A stretch of 64,000 bases of DNA from Ursus arctos (GCF_023065955.2 NW_026623019.1:17922350-17986349), one strand, 5' to 3'; positions 1 through 37,264 are shown, counted from the first letter of the stretch. Numbers and translations are program-made. The notes: generated by a model from the letters alone, not told the origin.

Positions 1-560
1 GCTCTAAGCAGTTAAATGCTGTGGTAATTTGTTATGGAGCAACGGATAACTAATATACGGTATGTGCTCATTTGCATCTGGCTTCTTTCACTCAACACGA
101 AATTTGTGATTCAGCCACATTTTTGCTTGGAGCAAGAGTTCATTCACTTTCACTGTATTCTATTGCATGAAGTTACCATTTATTTATTCCGCCCTTGATA
201 GACATTTGGGTGATTTCTAGTTTGGGGCTATATAAATAGTGCTTCTTTGAACACTCTTCTGCAGTATAGGTCCTCTTGGGACCTATATATACACACACAC
301 ACATGTGCTGAGTATATACTAGGAGTACAATTGCCAGGTCCTAGACTACACATACCTTCACTTTCCACACTACTGCCCGCGGTTTCTGAAGTGCACATAT
401 TGATTTACTCTCCCACCAGCAGTGCATGGGAGTTCCAAACGCTCCACATCTTCATCAGCTCTTTTCATCTTGGCCAGTATGGTGCACATATAGTGGTATC
501 CCATTGTGGTTTTCATTTCCCCGATTAATTAATTTGTGTTTTACATTTTTAACTAATTAC
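1..560 (-). repeat. LINE-1 3' region relic, antisense
   Basis: The segment resembles the reverse complement of an old L1 3' UTR: the 'ATTTGGGTGATTTCTAGTTT' block, then a 'stopped at cap of primer' style region with GGAGTACAATTGCCAGG and CCCACCAGCAGTGCATGGG. Identity is judged from memory of L1 consensus text. Confidence 0.6.
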
Positions 561-664
561 TTTTCTTTTCCCTTATTAAGATGAGTACCTTGTCATAGTT
601 TTTTTGAGTGATTTTGGATAGTCTGTTCTGTGAAGTGCCCGTTCAAGCTTTGACTATTTTTCTT

Positions 665-865
665 TTCTTTTTTTTTTTTTTTTAAAGATTTTATTTATTT
701 AACAGAGAGAGGCAGCCAGCAAGAGAGAGAACACAAGCAGGGGGAGCGGGAGAGGAAGAAGCAGGCTCCCATCGGAGGAGCCTGATGTGGGGCTCGATCC
801 CAGAACGCCGGGATCACGCCCTGAGCCGAAGGCAGACGCTTAACAACTGCGCCACCCAGGCGCCC
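665..865 (-). repeat. Can-SINE (reverse)
   Basis: A poly-T start, AAAGATTTTATTTATTT, the body and a CAGGCGCCCC end are all present. The target duplication CAAGCTTTGNCTATTTTTCT flanks it (644-663 and 866-885). Confidence 0.95.
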
Positions 866-889
866 CAAGCTTTGCCTATTTTTCTGTTG

Positions 890-1343
890 GGTTGTCTGTC
901 TTTTTCTGGAATCAAGAACTTTTTTGGGAACCAAGTTGTTGTCAGAAATAAATGTTGAAAAGCTCTATCACTCTTTGGTTTGCCTTTTCACTCTTCAGTG
1001 ATCATTTAGCTGACCACTTAGATCAATAATCCACCTGGAGTTGACTTTTGTATATGGAGTGACATAGTATCAGTAGCAATTTTTTCCATAAATGACATAT
1101 AAGCATTTACTGAAAAAAAATCCTTTATCTGTTGTATTGTCACCTTTATCATAAATGAAGTGACCTTATCTATCTGGGTAGGGGCCAAACCTGCTGTTCT
1201 ATTCCATTGCTCTGTTTCTATTCTTTTGCCAGTACCACATTGTTTTAATTATCATAGATTTAATGAGTCATGTTGTCTGACATATAGTCCTCCAACTGTT
1301 CTTTTTCAAGTCTTACTATGACTGGCCTTAAGAATCTCCATAT
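890..1343 (-). repeat. LINE-1 relic, antisense
   Basis: The text matches antisense L1 ORF2/3' sequence in style (CCTTTATCTGTTGTATTGTC, CTATTCCATTGCTCTGTTTC). It is a degenerate copy interrupted by the SINE that follows. Confidence 0.55.
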
Positions 1344-1547
1344 AGGGGCACCTGGGTGGCACAGCGGTTGAGCGTCTGCCTTCGGCTCAGGGCGTGATCC
1401 CGGCGTTATGGGATCGAGCCCCACATCAGGCTCCTCCGATGGGAGCCTGCTTCTTCCTCTCCCACTCCCCCTGCTTGTGTTCCCTCTCTCGCTGGCTGTC
1501 TCTCTCTCTGTCGAATAAATAAATAAAAAAATCTTTAAAAAAAAAAA
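1344..1547 (+). repeat. Can-SINE (forward)
   Basis: The head GGGGCACCTGGGTGGC and an A-rich tail are intact. A perfect 13-bp target duplication AGAATCTCCATAT lies at 1331-1343 and 1548-1560, so the insertion is young. Confidence 0.96.
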
Positions 1548-1589
1548 AGAATCTCCATATAAATTTTAATTTCAGCTTGTCAATTTACA

Positions 1590-1601
1590 GACACACATGC
1601 G

Positions 1602-1632
<31 letters not shown>

Positions 1633-1634
1633 AG
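1590..1634. repeat. (CA)n/(CG)n microsatellite
   Basis: A mixed ACACAC-GCGCGC-ACACAC tract, potentially variable in length. Confidence 0.95.
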
Positions 1635-1799
1635 AAGAGATACTGATTCCTACTGCATTGAGTCTGTACAGTTTATAGATTATTGATTTACAATATTGAA
1701 TCATGCAATCAATGACCAATGATATCCATTTATTTAAGTCTGATTTATCTCAACAAAGTATTTAAGTTTTCTGTATAGAGTTTTCATAAACTTTTTGTT

Positions 1800-3185
1800 A
1801 TATTTATTACTCGGTGTTTGATTTTTTAAAACATTTTTGTTATAAAATACATTATAGAGTCAGGAAACTACAAAAGGCAAATATATAGCTTAATGATATT
1901 TTAAGACAAATACTCTTGTAATCACCAACCAATTAAAGAAATAGAACTTTGCCTGAAGTCCCTCCTGGTGTCCTGATCCAATTATAATTTCTTTCTTCCA
2001 AAAAATTATCATTTTCCTCACTTTTATAATTGATTCATCCTTAAATTGCTTATAAATTAATCATGTAAGTTCATATCCCTAGACAGCATGGTTTAATTTT
2101 GTTGTTTTAAATAATGACTTTTTCTCATTTACCCTATAAGTCCATCCTTTTACTGACCTTCAATGAATCTGTTGAAGAATACTGGCCACTTGACCTGTAG
2201 AGTTCCCCACCATGTGGATTTTTGCGGAGTACATGCTCCTTGTCCTCCATATTTCCTGAAAAATAAGAAACTGATCAATCCTTTGGGAAGACTATAGACT
2301 GTGGTGTATTATTCATCAGGGAGCAGATAATGTCTGGTTATTGCTCTCTATGTGATGTCGGCAGCCATTGATACTCAGTGAATACACAAATTTTTGTTCA
2401 ATCACCAGAACCCACAGTTCTTCTGAGTTAATCTTGCATTTCCAAATTCTGCCAGGTACCAGCATAAATTCATCAGAGATTGCAAAATTGTCATATTCTA
2501 ACTTGATCACTTCTTTTCCACTTATTGGCAGGAATACTTTTATGAAGAGATCTATCCCCTCATCTACAATTTGGTTGCACTGTGATACAGTTCACAACAG
2601 AAAGGTAGGATAAAAAGTTGGTTATTCTCTCACCCCAACCGATTCTATCCCTACCATTTAAAAAATCAGTTTTCACCATAATAAATTTTTCCCCAATTAT
2701 CCTCATAAGTTGACTTTTTTTTGTATCCATAGAAACCCATGGATTTAAACATAGTTATGGATTTCGATTCATTGTAATTATTATCCTACTGAAGTTCAAA
2801 CTGTTCTATTGTCCACGGAAAGCCTCCTCACATTTGACCCCCGAGTCCTTTTGAAATGGCCCGGTGCTCTTTGATAACTTCCTTGTTATTTGGTATCACA
2901 AAATTTTCCAAGTACATTTCACACAAATGCACCACAGACCTTAAATCAATCATTTCAAGACCATAATCTGAGCCCAATGGATGTCTTTTGTATTGGGTTA
3001 GTCATCAGTTCTAGGCCTATTTAACAGACAGAGATGGGGTGGGTGTGTGTGTCGGTGTTTGACACATATTTTTGATACATAATTATATACATAGATAGTA
3101 GATCTACATCAATAGTATATAATTATATATAAATTTATAGATATAGACATAGACCTAAATACCTATATCTATATAAATACAGTTA
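1800..3185 (-). repeat. LINE-1 relic, antisense (mosaic)
   Basis: The region resembles antisense L1 3' UTR text, including the GTTGGTTATTCTCTCAC block near 2618 and the AGAAATAGAACTTTGCC block near 1935. No gene is seen. Confidence 0.5.
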
Positions 3186-3190
3186 AAATA

Positions 3191-3376
3191 CCCTGCCTGG
3201 ATGGCTCAGCCTGTTAAGCATCCACCTTTAGCTCAGGTCATGATCTCAGGGTCCTGGAATTGAGCACCGGGTCAGGCTCCCTGCTCAGTGGGGAGTCTGC
3301 TTGTCCTTCTCCCTCTGCCCCTCCCCCACTTGCATGCAAGCACATGCTCTCTCACTCAAATGAGATCTTTAAAAAT
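3191..3376 (+). repeat. Can-SINE (forward, older)
   Basis: The head CCTGCCTGGATGGCTCAGCC and the standard body are recognisable. It runs into an AT microsatellite. Confidence 0.9.
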
Positions 3377-3420
3377 ATATATATATATATATATAGCTAA
3401 AAAATATATATATATATATA
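3375..3420. repeat. (AT)n microsatellite
   Basis: Two blocks of alternating AT are separated by AGCTAAAA, which recurs after the second block. Confidence 0.9.
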
Positions 3421-3573
3421 GCTAAAATGCCTTATTAATTACAGACAGGTCATTCTAATTCAGCACGGCAGTTTTCAGTAAACCTCCTCTATATCACCTC
3501 TATATTCTATTTCCTCCATCCTGAGAACCCTAGTTCCCTAGCTCACAGCGGATGGTATAACTAGAATACTGCA

Positions 3574-3769
3574 GGGGCGCCTGGGTGGCTCAGCTGGTTA
3601 AGCGTCAGACTCTTGATTTTAGCTCAGGTCATGATCTCAGGGTTGTGAGATTGAGCCCTGTACTGGGCTTGTGTTCAGTGCAGAGTCTGCTTGTCTCTCT
3701 CCCTCTACTTCTCCTCCTGCACACGCATGCTCTCTCTCTCAAATAAATAAATAAAATCTTTAAAAAAAA
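3574..3769 (+). repeat. Can-SINE (forward)
   Basis: GGGGCGCCTGGGTGGCTCAG head and AAATAAATAAATAAAATC tail. Target duplication TAGAATACT at 3562-3570 and 3770-3778. Confidence 0.95.
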
Positions 3770-3779
3770 TAGAATACTC

Positions 3780-4592
3780 CATAATTTCTCATTTGTTCCA
3801 TTCCGTGTTACTCACAGAACAGACTCAGAATTGCAATTTCAATATTATGTTTAATAAACAAGGCTTGAAAAGTTTTAACTTCATTTGGTGTTTGTTCAGT
3901 CTTTCTCTGTCATTTATAGGACTGATACCTACATTGCCAGAGCATACAGTCTTTGCATACAATAGTCTTTATAGTCTTTCCTATGTAACCCTCATTTACT
4001 TCTCATTCTACAGTAGTACTAGACTTAATGCTCACTAGCAGTACTTACATAGATTATCTCCGGTCATTTGGGCTGTGTGATACTCTTTCTTTAATAGTTT
4101 CCTTCAGAAGTGTTCATGGAATTAAGATAACCTGAGCTCTTGCGTCTTGGTTAACAGTTGGTCTCTGCCCTTTACAGTTAAAAGTTAGTTTTGTTAGGAT
4201 TAAAATTCCAACCTCCCATTTTAGGTCTAAAATTTCTCTAGAATACATCTTGCTGATCATTCTGACTTACTATTCTCAGGTATGCAATATACTTGTTCAA
4301 TACACAGTTTCTATTAGTATTATTTTTACGATTACTATTATTTTTAGAAAAGTTTGAAAATTATACTGTTAGTATTTGCTGTGTTTCCTCACTTTGACTT
4401 TATTCTTTAGGTGCTCCTATCATTTGTATATTTGAATTTTTTTTGGCCTATATTCAATATTTGTCACTTTCTCTTGAATCTTTTTCAACTGCTTTTTATG
4501 TTTTAAAATTTTAGAATATTCCATAATTTATGGAATATTTTTCATCTATTTTTCATAAGGCATTATCTGTTGTGTTTATTCACTCTTGTGTC
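3780..4592 (-). repeat. LINE-1 relic, antisense
   Basis: AT-rich sequence in the style of an antisense L1 3' UTR. It contains only short chance open frames and no gene is seen. Confidence 0.4.
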
Positions 4593-4602
4593 TCCTGATT
4601 GA

Positions 4603-4818
4603 TTTTTTTTTAAGATTGTTTTATTTTATTTACTTAAAGATTTTATTTATTCGACAGAGAGAGAGACAGCCAATGAGAGGGAATACAAGCAGGGGGAGTG
4701 GGAGAGGAAGAAGCAGGCTCCCAGCAGAAGAGCCTGACGTGGTGCTTGATCCCAGAATGCCAGGATCACTCCCTGAGCCGAAGGCAGACGCTTAACGACT
4801 GAGCCACACAGGCGCCCC
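4603..4818 (-). repeat. Can-SINE (reverse)
   Basis: Poly-T, AAAGATTTTATTTATTC and a CAGGCGCCCC end. Target duplication TCCTGATTGA at 4593-4602 and 4819-4828. Confidence 0.95.
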
Positions 4819-4849
4819 TCCTGATTGACTTTTTTTTCATTGACTTTTT

Positions 4850-7000
4850 AAAATGAATTCTTCCCATTCGAATTTATTCCTGAGATCTGTTTTATGTTTG
4901 AACAGTAGCTGACCTTGCATTACCAGAATAAAACCAATTCAGTTGGGATGTATTATAGTTTTACATACCATGGATACAGTTTGTGCTTTTGTTTACAGTT
5001 TTTGCATGCATGTTCAGAAGAGAAATTGGCCTGTGATTCCATTCTTGTAATACTCTTTTCAGCTTTGGTCTGAAGCTTATGCTGGCCTCATTTTGGAAAA
5101 AAAAAAAAAAAAAGGATTTGAGTAGTGTGTTCTTTTATTTCTGTTTCATGGAAGATTTTTAAGTAAGATTGCTATTTCTTCCCTAAATATTTGGAAGAAT
5201 TTACCAAGAAAGCCACTTAGCCCCGGAAACTGTTTTCTGTAAAGGTACTTAATTAGGGTTATTAGATATTCTTTTCTTTCTTCGGTGATTGTTAGGTTGC
5301 ATTTTTTAAGAAATTGTAATTTTGGATGAATTTTCAAATTTCTAAGCATAAAATTTAACATAATTTTAACAGCTTTGAGATGTAATTTACATTATATAAT
5401 TTACCATCATTTCACACATTTAATGTAAGCAATTCAATGCAATCCACAGAGTTGTGCAACCATCACCAAAATCCAATTTTAGAAGATTTTTGTCCCTCCA
5501 CAAAAAACTCTCAATCCTCTCAACCGTAGGCAACCACTCATCTGGGCAGATTTGCCTATTCTGGGCATTTCATAATAAATGGAGTTATACAATATGTGGT
5601 CTTTGTGAGTGGTTTCTTTCACTTTGCATAATGCTTTCATGGTTCATCCATACTGTAACATGTATCAATAATTCATTCCTTTTTATAGCTGAAAAAATTT
5701 CATTGTATGAATATTCCACATTTTGTTTATTCATTGATCAATAGATTGACATTTGAGCTATTTCTACCTTTTGATATTATTAATATGCTTCTATGAACAT
5801 TCACGTAAAAGTTTTTGTGTGGACCTAAGGTTTTATTTTCTGCTGAGTATATATCTGGTAGTAGAAGTGTGGGATCAGAGTAACTCTTATGTTCAACATT
5901 TTGAGAAACTGTCAGACCATTTTGTAAAATGACAGCACTATTTTACATTCCCACCTGCAGTGTATGTGGGTTTCAATCTCTTGTCTTACAGCCTAGAACG
6001 TGATCTACCAAGGAAGAGTATTTCGTATGTACTTGATAAGAAGGTGAACTTAAGTCTTGGTGGGTTGAGCATTTTACAGACCTTTGTTAGGTCTAGTTAA
6101 TTTATAGTGTGGTTCAAGTCTACTATCTACTTGTTCATCTTCTGCCTACTTGATCTATCCATTATTGACACCGGGGTATTGAAGTCTTCAACTAATATTG
6201 TTGAATTCTCTATTTCTCCTTTCAGTTCTTTATGTGCTTTGTTACCTTCTTCTCACGTTTTGGTGTTCTAAGTTGCACATGTTAATAATTTTTATGTCTT
6301 CCTGATGGATTGACCCTTTTCTCACCATGAAATCTCCCTCTTAATCCAGCAACTCCCTTTTGTTGTTGTTGTTTTAAGGTCTATTTTGTCCAGTATCTGT
6401 ACAGCCACTACAGCATTCTTATGGGTGCTATTTGCATGATGAACATTTTTTATCTTTTATTTTGAATATAGTTGTATCTTTAAATCTAAGAATATCTCCT
6501 GTAGACAACATGTTTTTTGTTTTTTATCCAGTTTGATAATCCTGCCTTTTGATTGGATTGTTTCATTCATTCACATCTAATTTTATGATTGATACGGTAG
6601 GAACTATGTCATTTTATCTTTTGTTTTCTACATGTCCCATGTTTGGGGGTTTTGTTGTTGTTGCTGTTCCTCTAGTCTTCTTTTATTGTCTCCTTATATA
6701 TTAAATGGATAGTTTCTACTGTAACATTTAATTCCATTTATTATTATCAATTTTTTAAGTTAATGGCTGTTCTAAAGCTTACAATCTACATCTTATCAGA
6801 ATCTACTTCAATTTAAACTAACTCCATTCCAGTCAGATATACAAACCCTACTTTTATATACCTCTCTTCCCTCATCTCTTTTTGCTTTTATTACATTTAT
6901 ATATGCCACATACTCAACAATACATTGTTACAAGTGTGATTTTAGATAATCTAACTTCGTTTAAGGGAGCTGAGAGAAGCAGTAAGAACAAATAAATACT
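4850..7000 (-). repeat. LINE-1 relic, antisense (ORF2 and 3' parts)
   Basis: Blocks typical of antisense L1 are seen: TGACCTTGCATTACCAGAATAAA near 4912 (ORF2), a 3' UTR stretch at about 5360-6000, and ORF2-like text at 6000-6700. All are degenerate, with no coding capacity left. The pieces may come from more than one insertion. Confidence 0.65.
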
Positions 7001-7550
7001 AAAAGAGCTTGTTAGGTTAATCTGTTTATTTACCATTTCTGGTTCCCTTCATTTCTTCCTATGGATTCAGGTTATGCTCTAGTGTCATTCTTACCCTAAC
7101 ACAGCTTTGTTCTCACCACCTCCTTTGTCCGTATTGTCAGATATACTACATGTCTGTTATGTGCACAGTAATCTAAACGTAACATTTGTGGACTTTTTAA
7201 ATCAGTCAAGAAAGGAGAAATGTGAATTTATTTTGGTTTTTTTTTTTTTTTTTTTTTTTTAGAATTACCTACACCATTAATCAGAATTCTTTGTCTTGTT
7301 TTGTCTTTATGGATTTGAGTCTGATACCATCTGAGGGACTTCCGTTAGTATTTCTTGTGAAGCAGGTGTGCTAGCAATGAATTCCTTCAGTTTCTGTTTA
7401 TCTCTTGGGTACCAGACTGAAGATACATGGTGGGGTGGTGGGGAAAACTAAAACGAGATGTACTATGTTATGTATGTTTTACTTAAGTGGCTTTGGCAAA
7501 CTGCAATGTAATAGAAATCATATAAAGCTACCATCCCAGTTCCCCAGGAA
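7000..7550. other. Non-genic, unassigned, with a long T tract
   Basis: A run of about 24 T residues lies at 7237-7260. The rest is AT-rich with nothing recognised. Confidence 0.5.
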
Positions 7551-7554
7551 TGTT

Positions 7555-8190
7555 TCATAGACTGTCGACGTTAGTAAGGAAGATGTGAATCTCAAATCTG
7601 TCATTTGCATTGACCTTTTCCTTACCAATTCTTCTCCAAGCAATGCAGTAACAATCATTGGGTTCTAAAGTGTACCTTCCTCTGTTCCCATAGAAATTGT
7701 TCCACAAATTCATAAAGTTCTCAAAGGTGAAAAGTTTCTGTGACGTTTATCAAGTACACCAATGTCAATAAAAGTGCCAAGGTAACATTGTCCAAGCTGC
7801 AATATTCTGTGAGATCAGCCAACTTTAAATATACGCACATATTCTAAATACAACTTTGATCTGGGACACGTTTTGGTCAACGGAGTGTAAGCAGCTATGA
7901 TGTTGGCAGAGGTCTTAAATGGGCTTAAGGGGGCTCACCGCTTGTGTTTCAGTGGTTGCAGTGAGAAGAGTGTGCCCTGGAGGCAGCTACCCCACAGTTG
8001 GGCCCTGGAGTCCAACGTGTGGGCAGACCTCAAATGGATTCAACCATGGAGCAAAACCAGCCACTTGGAGGTCTACCACAGTCACTATAGCTAGATCAAA
8101 AAACCCCAAATTTTTGCTGGTGTCACCAAGTTTTAGGATGATTTGTTCCACATTATTACAGCATGAGTGTACTAACGTGGTACCTTCCAA
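7555..8190 (-). pseudogene. Coding-like remnant of unknown parent
   Basis: On the minus strand the interval 7746 to 7555 is open for 63 codons and reads in part KLFTFENFMNLWNNFYGN, with a composition like a real protein (aromatics, Gly, Arg, Cys). Further upstream, 8190-7987 gives a separate 67-codon frame with different phase. No intron signals were traced. It could be a decayed processed gene copy or an untranslated region of a retroposed mRNA. I do not recognise the parent. Confidence 0.25.
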
Positions 8191-8259
8191 ATTACTGTTA
8201 CACAGATGGCTGCCACTGTGCCTACACGTGAGGCAACTGTGTCCTCAGAAATTCTGAGA

Positions 8260-8750
8260 ATCCTTGAACTCTTGGTGCCTTTCCAACACATTTCACATGG
8301 CTAAAATTTCCCCAAACACGTTTGGTAATGTGCCATAAAGACCTCTCCCTAAACTTTTATCAAATATAAACAGAGTTCCTTCTATTTATTCTATGCTTGT
8401 TAAAATGCATTTTATGAATACAAAAGGATGAAAAATTGTACAGAAACATCTTTGGATAGCTGTTATTCACAGGGGAAAATTACAATCAAAATGGGCATTT
8501 CGCTGAATGTAGAGCACTAATGCCCCCAGTGTCTCTAAAGACCAAGTGAACGAAGGCACTTAAGTATGGAATCCTGCTCTTCATTTGAGAGGGAGAACAA
8601 GCTGTTCTAAAGTGGCAGAGGGATGCTCTTTGCAGCTATTTGCAACACTCTGTGAGCTTGGTTATTATGTTGCTATGAAGCAGCCTATCTTCCAAGTGTA
8701 AGGAAATACAGAACCTTAAAAAGTAGAAAAAGAGCCAGAGAACTCATTTC
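8260..8750. other. Non-genic, nothing recognised
   Basis: Unique-looking sequence with no coding exon, RNA gene or clear repeat. Confidence 0.5.
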
Positions 8751-8784
8751 GTTCGTTCATTCATTCATTCATTCATTCATTCAC
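8750..8784. repeat. (TTCA)n microsatellite
   Basis: Several perfect TTCA units preceded by variant TTCG units. Confidence 0.95.
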
Positions 8785-8789
8785 CGAAT

Positions 8790-10640
8790 AGTCACTGACC
8801 AGGCTGACTACGTGTGTAACAGCAGTGCTGAGAACTACATAGAACACAAAGATGTATCCCCGCTCTCCGAGAGCTTAGATACCAGCAGGGAAGATAAGAT
8901 GTAGATGCCTTAAGGCAGTTCCAGATGTGTCCAATTAAACTGTTCCACAAGTTCAGAGGAGAGAAAGGATCCATATCTTGCTTGGATTCTCAATGAAGAT
9001 TTCCCAGAGAAAGACACTTAAGGGCAGTGACTAGGAGAGTTTTTGACATATTACATAGAGCTGGAAGGGAGCAAAGATGTAGAGATAATTAGGCCCATAG
9101 ATTAAAAACAAGTCTGGAAAGTGAAATTAAAGCCAAATTGTGGAAAGTTTTAAATGTCATTCTTAAATGTTTGGGCTTTATTGTGTTGGCAATAAGTGTC
9201 ATGAAAGGTTTGGGAACAGAGCAACAGCATGATCCATGAACCTTGGGAGGCATAATAAATGATGTAAGGAGAGCCTGAATGAAGGAAGACAAACTGTTCT
9301 CTGAAGCATTCATCATAATCCACATGTAAAATAATAAATGGTAGAGTAATGGCAACACAAATGGAAGAAAGGAATGTGAGAGACGCTATAAAGGAAAAAC
9401 TGCCAGGGCTTGATCATTGATTAGGTACATTCATTTGTTCATTTAAGAAGTGTTATAACTAGTGCTACAGTTACACATAGCATGCAGTAACTGCTAGTCA
9501 GTGGAGATGCAAAACACACATGCTCTCTTCCTCAGGGACCTTATGGTGATCTCTATCTTAAAATGGCTATGAAATGTGATGAAGGCTATGAATGAGACGT
9601 TCATGGTGTTATGAGAGCTTAGGCTAGGGGGATTTGATGAGTAGAGTAGGTGAGGGAATGCTTCCTTGGCAATGTGACACATGACCTGAGAGAATGAAGA
9701 GAAATTAACCAGGTGCAGACTGAAGCAGATACTTCATGTAGAGGGGAAAGCATGGACAATGAACCACTGAAGTATGTAGATCTGAAAGGAGTCTACCATG
9801 GGCTGGACCCCTGAAAAATGAAAGGGAGAGGGGTCCAACATGAGGCTGCAGAGATCATGCCCCCATCACGTCCAGGGAATGCAGTGTGCCCTGTAGACCA
9901 GACACTCAAAGTACCAGTGTATGATGAGATAAGGAGCTTGTTCCAGAATGTAACAACACACTGCTTCCATCAAGAAAATCTTGCCTGCTGACCTGGACAG
10001 GATGTTTAGTGCATTTACATTCTGAAGCGAGCTCCTTATCTTATAGAACAATAACAGTTCTCAACTGCACCCAGTCTGTGGCTCCACACTGAGTAGCAAT
10101 ATTTTAAACCACTGTGAGGAGGATTGCCTTCATCTTAAGAGAAATGTGAAGTCATGGAAGGGTTCGAAGAGGAAGTGGTAGTGCTTCGCATTACGAAGCA
10201 TGGATTGGAAGGCAGCCAGAGTTCATGGAAGGAAGATGAAGTCTGTGTCTGAAAACTTATTTTCCTGGTGAAGTAAGAGGTATCCTCTTTAGGTCAGACA
10301 GCAGGGACACAGCATCTAGTGGTGACATGAAAAGAATAGAGGAGGTCTGGAAGAGCTATTGTGAATTGCTGTAAGTAAAGGAGTGGAAAAAAGAAATGGG
10401 AATGACTTCGCAGTTAAAATAAGATAGCCTATGTCATTGACCAGGTTGACACAGGTCTGTGACTGGATCCAACAAACTCGTTGCTCTGAAACCAGGTCCA
10501 GAGAAGATGAGTGTTAGAGATGAGCAGAAGGCATCTGCACTGAGGCTCCATGGAAAGGTAAGTTGGGTTGGAAGTCTGGGAAAAATGTCAGGATGGATCA
10601 GGAGTGAAGTACAGTAAATAAGAGGTAAAACGATCCCACT
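8790..10640. repeat. L2-like ancient LINE fragments
   Basis: The text resembles L2 3' parts, such as the 'gagcttagat accagcaggg' block near 8871, 'TTTTAAATGTCATTCTTAAA' near 9149 and 'CATTCATTTGTTCATTTAAG' near 9429. It is very degenerate, and family and orientation are uncertain. Confidence 0.45.
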
Positions 10641-10644
10641 TAAC

Positions 10645-11110
10645 CAATGGATGGTGTCAAAAACCAAACTCCACATACTGAATAAGACAAAACAGAAAGA
10701 TGAGCTTATTTCAAGGCTTTTGACCTTCAACCTAGGGAACTCAAAACTCTGGGAGCAATCAATTCTGAGTTGCTCACAGGCTAAGGGATTTTTATGGGGT
10801 AATGCAGAAGTTATTTGTTTTTTTTTTTTCAGCTGATTGGTTGCCTAGTCATCTTCTATCTTATTTGGATCAGGGTAGCTGAGTCAAGGGAACAAGGAAG
10901 TCCAGAGAAGGTGTGATCAGAGTTGGCATTTGGGGACTGGCTGGTGTCCTTCGCTGATTTCTAAGCAGAGCTGTACATTCCCGTAATTTAGATTAAGTTT
11001 CCTTTATGTGTGGCAATTGAGCATCTTCATTTTATCCCTGACATAAGTGACTCCATTTTAGTTTGGTTCTACAGTGGAAGAGGAACGCTGTAAACATAAC
11101 ACCTGAGGCC
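10645..11110. repeat. LTR-like ancient repeat
   Basis: Features such as AGCTGATTGGTTGCCTAG and GACTCCATTTTAGTTTGG recall old mammalian LTRs. No internal viral gene is present. Confidence 0.35.
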
Positions 11111-11277
11111 TGACCAAAGGATTATCAGCATTCTAGAAACTGGATACACCTACAGGTTCGGAGGCCAACTATCTGAGTTCTAGCCACTTAGTGCATATAC
11201 AACTGTACATTCCTTATAGAGTTGTTAGGAAAATTAAATTATTTCATATTTAAACAGTGCTTAAAATAATGCCTAGG

Positions 11278-11487
11278 AAAGGATCCTGGGTGACTCAGTG
11301 GGTTAAGCATTTGACTTCAGCTCATGTCATGATCTCAGGGTCCTGGAATTGAGCCCTGCCTGGGGCTCCCTGTTCAGTGGGGAGTCCGCTTCTCACTCTC
11401 CCTCTGCCTCCCGGTCCCCACTTGTGTGGGAGACCATGAGTGCGCATGCTCTCTCTCTCAAATAAATTAATAAAAATCTTTAAAAAA
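11278..11487 (+). repeat. Can-SINE (forward), nested
   Basis: Head GGATCCTGGGTGACTCAG with the standard tail. The target duplication AATAATGCCTAGG (11265-11277) recurs with one change as AATAACGCCTAGG (11488-11500). Confidence 0.93.
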
Positions 11488-11500
11488 AATAACGCCTAGG

Positions 11501-11837
11501 GCATACAGGGTGGGTCAGGCCACTGTGCCCTAGGCGTTTGGGTGGGTGTCTTGGGTGGGTATCTTTTTATGATAATCACTTGTGACCAACAAGGAATAAC
11601 CAACCAGACCCTAAAAAGGAAGTAAGCCATTGAAGGTGTTATGACTAGTCCTTGCTCAATGGTGATATCAATAGAAATGTTAAAAGGATTTAAGTTCCCT
11701 GGTTAGCTTTCTGTAAAAGACCAACCCTAAAGGCCCTCACTGGCGACCCTGTGGGGACCCCTCTCTCTCTAGAGAGCTTTTTTTGGTATCTTCACTTAAT
11801 AAACTTCTATCCCTTTACTAAGAAAAAAAAAAAAAAA
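11501..11837 (+). mobile_element. Polyadenylated LTR-like retrocopy
   Basis: The segment ends CACTTAATAAACTTCTATCC, then a run of about 15 A residues, then GCCTAGG, the same heptamer as on its left side. The CTCTCTAGAGAGC and AATAAA arrangement is like the U3/R end of a gammaretrovirus-type LTR. It has the marks of an LTR-derived RNA inserted by LINE-1 machinery. No viral protein gene is present. Confidence 0.5.
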
Positions 11838-12270
11838 GCCTAGGAGAGAGAAAGTACTAGTTATGAGAGAGTTAACCATCACTGTCATTGTCAATACAAA
11901 ACAAAGCGACTCTAGTAATCACAGTACTGCCCTGAATTCATGGAACTCTTTACCACATGCCAACAATCTGTGAGTAGAAACTACAGAAATGAAGAGTTCT
12001 CTGTAGAAATTAACACAGACATTGAAGATGTAATGGACGGCAGTGGACATCCACTCAGTCGTTCGCACATCCCTCATTAAGTGTCCTCTCTCCCGGGCGG
12101 TGCAAGCATAGACACTTGTCAGAAGTTTAGAGCACTTTCTAAATGTGCTGCTTACTCTTATTCCACCAGTAAAACCGTTCTGCAAACCCCAAATTCCGAA
12201 AACTGCCTACCTTCCGCACGTCCCTCGCCTCGAAGGTCCCGCCTCTCGTCCTCAGGCCCCATCCCCACGA

Positions 12271-12279
12271 GGGGCGGGG
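12271..12279 (+). promoter_or_regulatory. GC box (Sp/KLF-type site)
   Basis: The sequence GGGGCGGGG lies about 330 nt upstream of the CEP78 start codon. It is a classic GC box by sequence only. Confidence 0.5.
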
Positions 12280-12307
12280 GCTGCGTGCTGACGCACCGTG
12301 AGCGCGC

Positions 12308-12315
12308 TGACGTCT
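12308..12315 (+). promoter_or_regulatory. CRE/ATF-like site
   Basis: TGACGTCT differs by one base from the palindromic CRE. A second TGACGCAC lies about 20 nt upstream. Binding is inference. Confidence 0.4.
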
Positions 12316-12409
12316 CAGCGCACCCCCTCCGCAGGCTCCGCCCGCCGGCTTCAACCGCAGGCCCGCGCCGCCGAGGGCGGTGAGGCGGGCGCCAACTGCC
12401 AGCGCCGTA

Positions 12410-12418
12410 GGGCGGGGG
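12410..12418 (+). promoter_or_regulatory. GC box near the probable transcription start
   Basis: GGGCGGGGG lies within the CpG island about 190 nt before the start codon, close to where transcription probably begins. Confidence 0.45.
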
Positions 12419-12454
12419 TCGGCGCGGGAGCGCGGCCTCGAGGGGCTGGCCTAG

Positions 12455-37264
<24,810 letters not shown>

